The notes beneath the pieces are model-generated. The model was not told where the DNA came from and did not search any database. It saw only the letters and a list, made by a program, of their open reading frames with translations. A stretch of 25,346 nucleotides of DNA from assembly GCA_902470905.1 (NCBI GenBank), contig CABRIC010000028.1, positions 1-25,346 on the forward strand, read 5' to 3'. This document shows positions 22,627 through 25,346 of this stretch, piece after piece. This DNA comes from an uncultured Collinsella sp. Lineage in GTDB: Bacteria; Actinomycetota; Coriobacteriia; Coriobacteriales; Coriobacteriaceae. How positions within the stretch are numbered: position 1 is the stretch's first letter; every line of letters starts with the position of its first letter. Both the position numbers and the translations under genes were made by a program.

Positions 22627-22670
22627 AAGGCTCCCCTCCCGTCCACTGGGCGAGAGGGGAGCCTTTCTTT
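22627..22670 (+). terminator. Terminator of the ABC transporter operon
   Basis: AAGGCTCCCCTC (22627-22638) pairs with GAGGGGAGCCTT (22654-22665) over 12 bp, followed by a T-rich tail. It lies about 70 nt after the ATPase stop. Confidence 0.9.
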
Positions 22671-22697
22671 GTGTTGGGGCTGTCTGACCGGTCGTTT

Positions 22698-22912
22698 GTC
22701 TCGATCTGTAACAGGTAGGGCCGATTTCGGACGTTAGATGTTACAGATCGAGACGGTCCCGCTGAGCTAACCATTTCATCTAAATCTGTAACACCAAAGG
22801 TGAATTTCAGCTGCTAGATGTTACAGATTGAGATTGACCCAAGGGGGGCCGGTATGTCTCAATCTGTAACAGCTGGGGCCGTTTTTACCGAGTAGATGTT
22901 ACAGATCGAGAT
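22698..22912. repeat. Tandem array of three hairpin repeats with conserved 16-nt arms
   Basis: Three units lie in the same orientation at 22698-22754, 22778-22834 and 22856-22912 (period 80 and 78 bp). Each is a 16-nt left arm of type GTCTCGATCTGTAACA, a loop of exactly 25 nt ending in TAGA, and the complementary right arm of type TGTTACAGATCGAGAC. Unit 1 arms pair perfectly over 16 bp; units 2 and 3 have one mismatch each (plus a G-U in unit 3). Loops are related but diverged (GGGCCG then a T-run in units 1 and 3). Gaps between units are 23 and 21 nt. The array sits between two facing terminators and holds no credible gene. I do not recognise it; a REP/BIME-like element or a multi-site protein-binding region are the main possibilities. 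Confidence 0.9.
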
Positions 22913-22951
22913 TCTTCGGTCGAGTCGGGTCACAGGGTAGCGTGCGGGCAC

Positions 22952-22985
22952 AAAAAGCGGAGCCGCGTTGCCACGACTCCGCTTT
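22952..22985 (-). terminator. Terminator of the glucan phosphorylase gene
   Basis: On the minus strand, AAAGCGGAG pairs with CTCCGCTTT over 9 bp around a 14-nt loop and is followed by a T-run. It lies about 27 nt beyond the phosphorylase stop codon. Confidence 0.88.
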
Positions 22986-23011
22986 CAAGAGGATGGGTAA
23001 AGGAAACGAAA

Positions 23012-25279
<2,268 letters not shown>

Positions 25280-25303
25280 GTTTTCTCCTGTGATGGGTTG
25301 TTT

Positions 25304-25346
25304 CTGTCTCTTATACACATCTGACGCTGCCGACGATACTCCTTGT
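25304..25346. other. Illumina Nextera adapter plus i5 index (contamination)
   Basis: From 25304 the sequence reads CTGTCTCTTATACACATCT (the 19-bp Tn5 mosaic end) and continues through GACGCTGCCGACGA, the reverse complement of the Nextera read-1 transposase adapter, to 25336. TACTCCTT (25337-25344) is the reverse complement of AAGGAGTA, a standard Nextera i5 index, and GT begins the following P5 adapter. These bases are a library artefact. Confidence 0.98.

Noticed and set aside
22698..22912. The hairpin array as a CRISPR
   Set aside because: Repeats alternate in direction, loops are related to each other instead of being unique spacers, there are only three units, and no cas genes are present.
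25304..25322. The 19-bp Tn5 end as evidence of a real transposon
   Set aside because: It continues into Nextera adapter and an i5 index, which identifies it as a library artefact.

Overview
The window looks like one end of an assembled contig from a Gram-positive, moderately high-GC gut actinobacterium, most likely Coriobacteriia (Collinsella or a close relative). This is inferred from protein style, GC-rich codon use, strong AGGAGG-type ribosome sites and a TsaB-RimI-TsaD triple fusion. No 16S gene is present to confirm it. The last 43 bases (25304-25346) are not genomic. They are an Illumina/Nextera adapter read into an index, so the true sequence stops at about 25303.

Layout. (1) 106-7085: a compact plus-strand housekeeping operon, acpS-nnr-alr-udg-tsaE-[tsaB-rimI-tsaD], bounded by terminators. 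It covers lipid carrier activation, NAD(P)HX repair, D-alanine supply, uracil excision and tRNA t6A37 synthesis. (2) 7195-9480: a CstA/BtsT-type transporter behind a roughly 200-nt leader. The leader has a strong promoter with an embedded inverted repeat, a 14-codon Ile/Val-rich reading frame, competing hairpins and an intrinsic terminator just before the gene, which is the architecture of a transcription attenuator. (3) 9522-12182: a large protein with an N-terminal helix-turn-helix-like part, a long charged disordered middle and a C-terminal Toprim-like domain resembling Wadjet JetD, with no jetABC nearby. It is followed by a complex intergenic stretch with a 121-nt imperfect palindrome, a dispersed repeat, tRNA-like debris and related hairpins. 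(4) 12195-14374, minus strand: tRNA-Gln, a peptidoglycan-binding-domain protein without a signal peptide, and a polyprenyl diphosphate synthase.

(5) 14488-25279: a carbohydrate island. A PTS EIICB permease fused to a Cof-type HAD phosphatase (minus) is divergent from a TreR-like GntR/UTRA regulator (plus). Next comes an ABC sugar importer operon (Tat/lipoprotein binding protein, two permeases, MalK-type ATPase) and, convergent with it, an alpha-glucan phosphorylase. Four close matches to one operator-like 12-mer (consensus TTGTTTAAACAA) lie in front of the PTS gene, the regulator and, twice, the ABC operon. The regulator therefore probably controls both uptake routes. A plausible reading is alpha-glucan or disaccharide import by two routes, with the fused phosphatase able to remove the PTS phosphate and the phosphorylase feeding glucose-1-phosphate to metabolism. 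The substrates are inferred, not shown.

(6) 22698-22912: between the terminators of the ABC operon and the phosphorylase sit three tandem, same-orientation hairpin units of about 57 nt (period 78-80 nt). They have near-identical 16-nt arms and exactly 25-nt loops, and I cannot assign them to a known element. With the cstA leader, the PTS-HAD fusion and the orphan JetD-like protein, they are the most interesting parts of the window.
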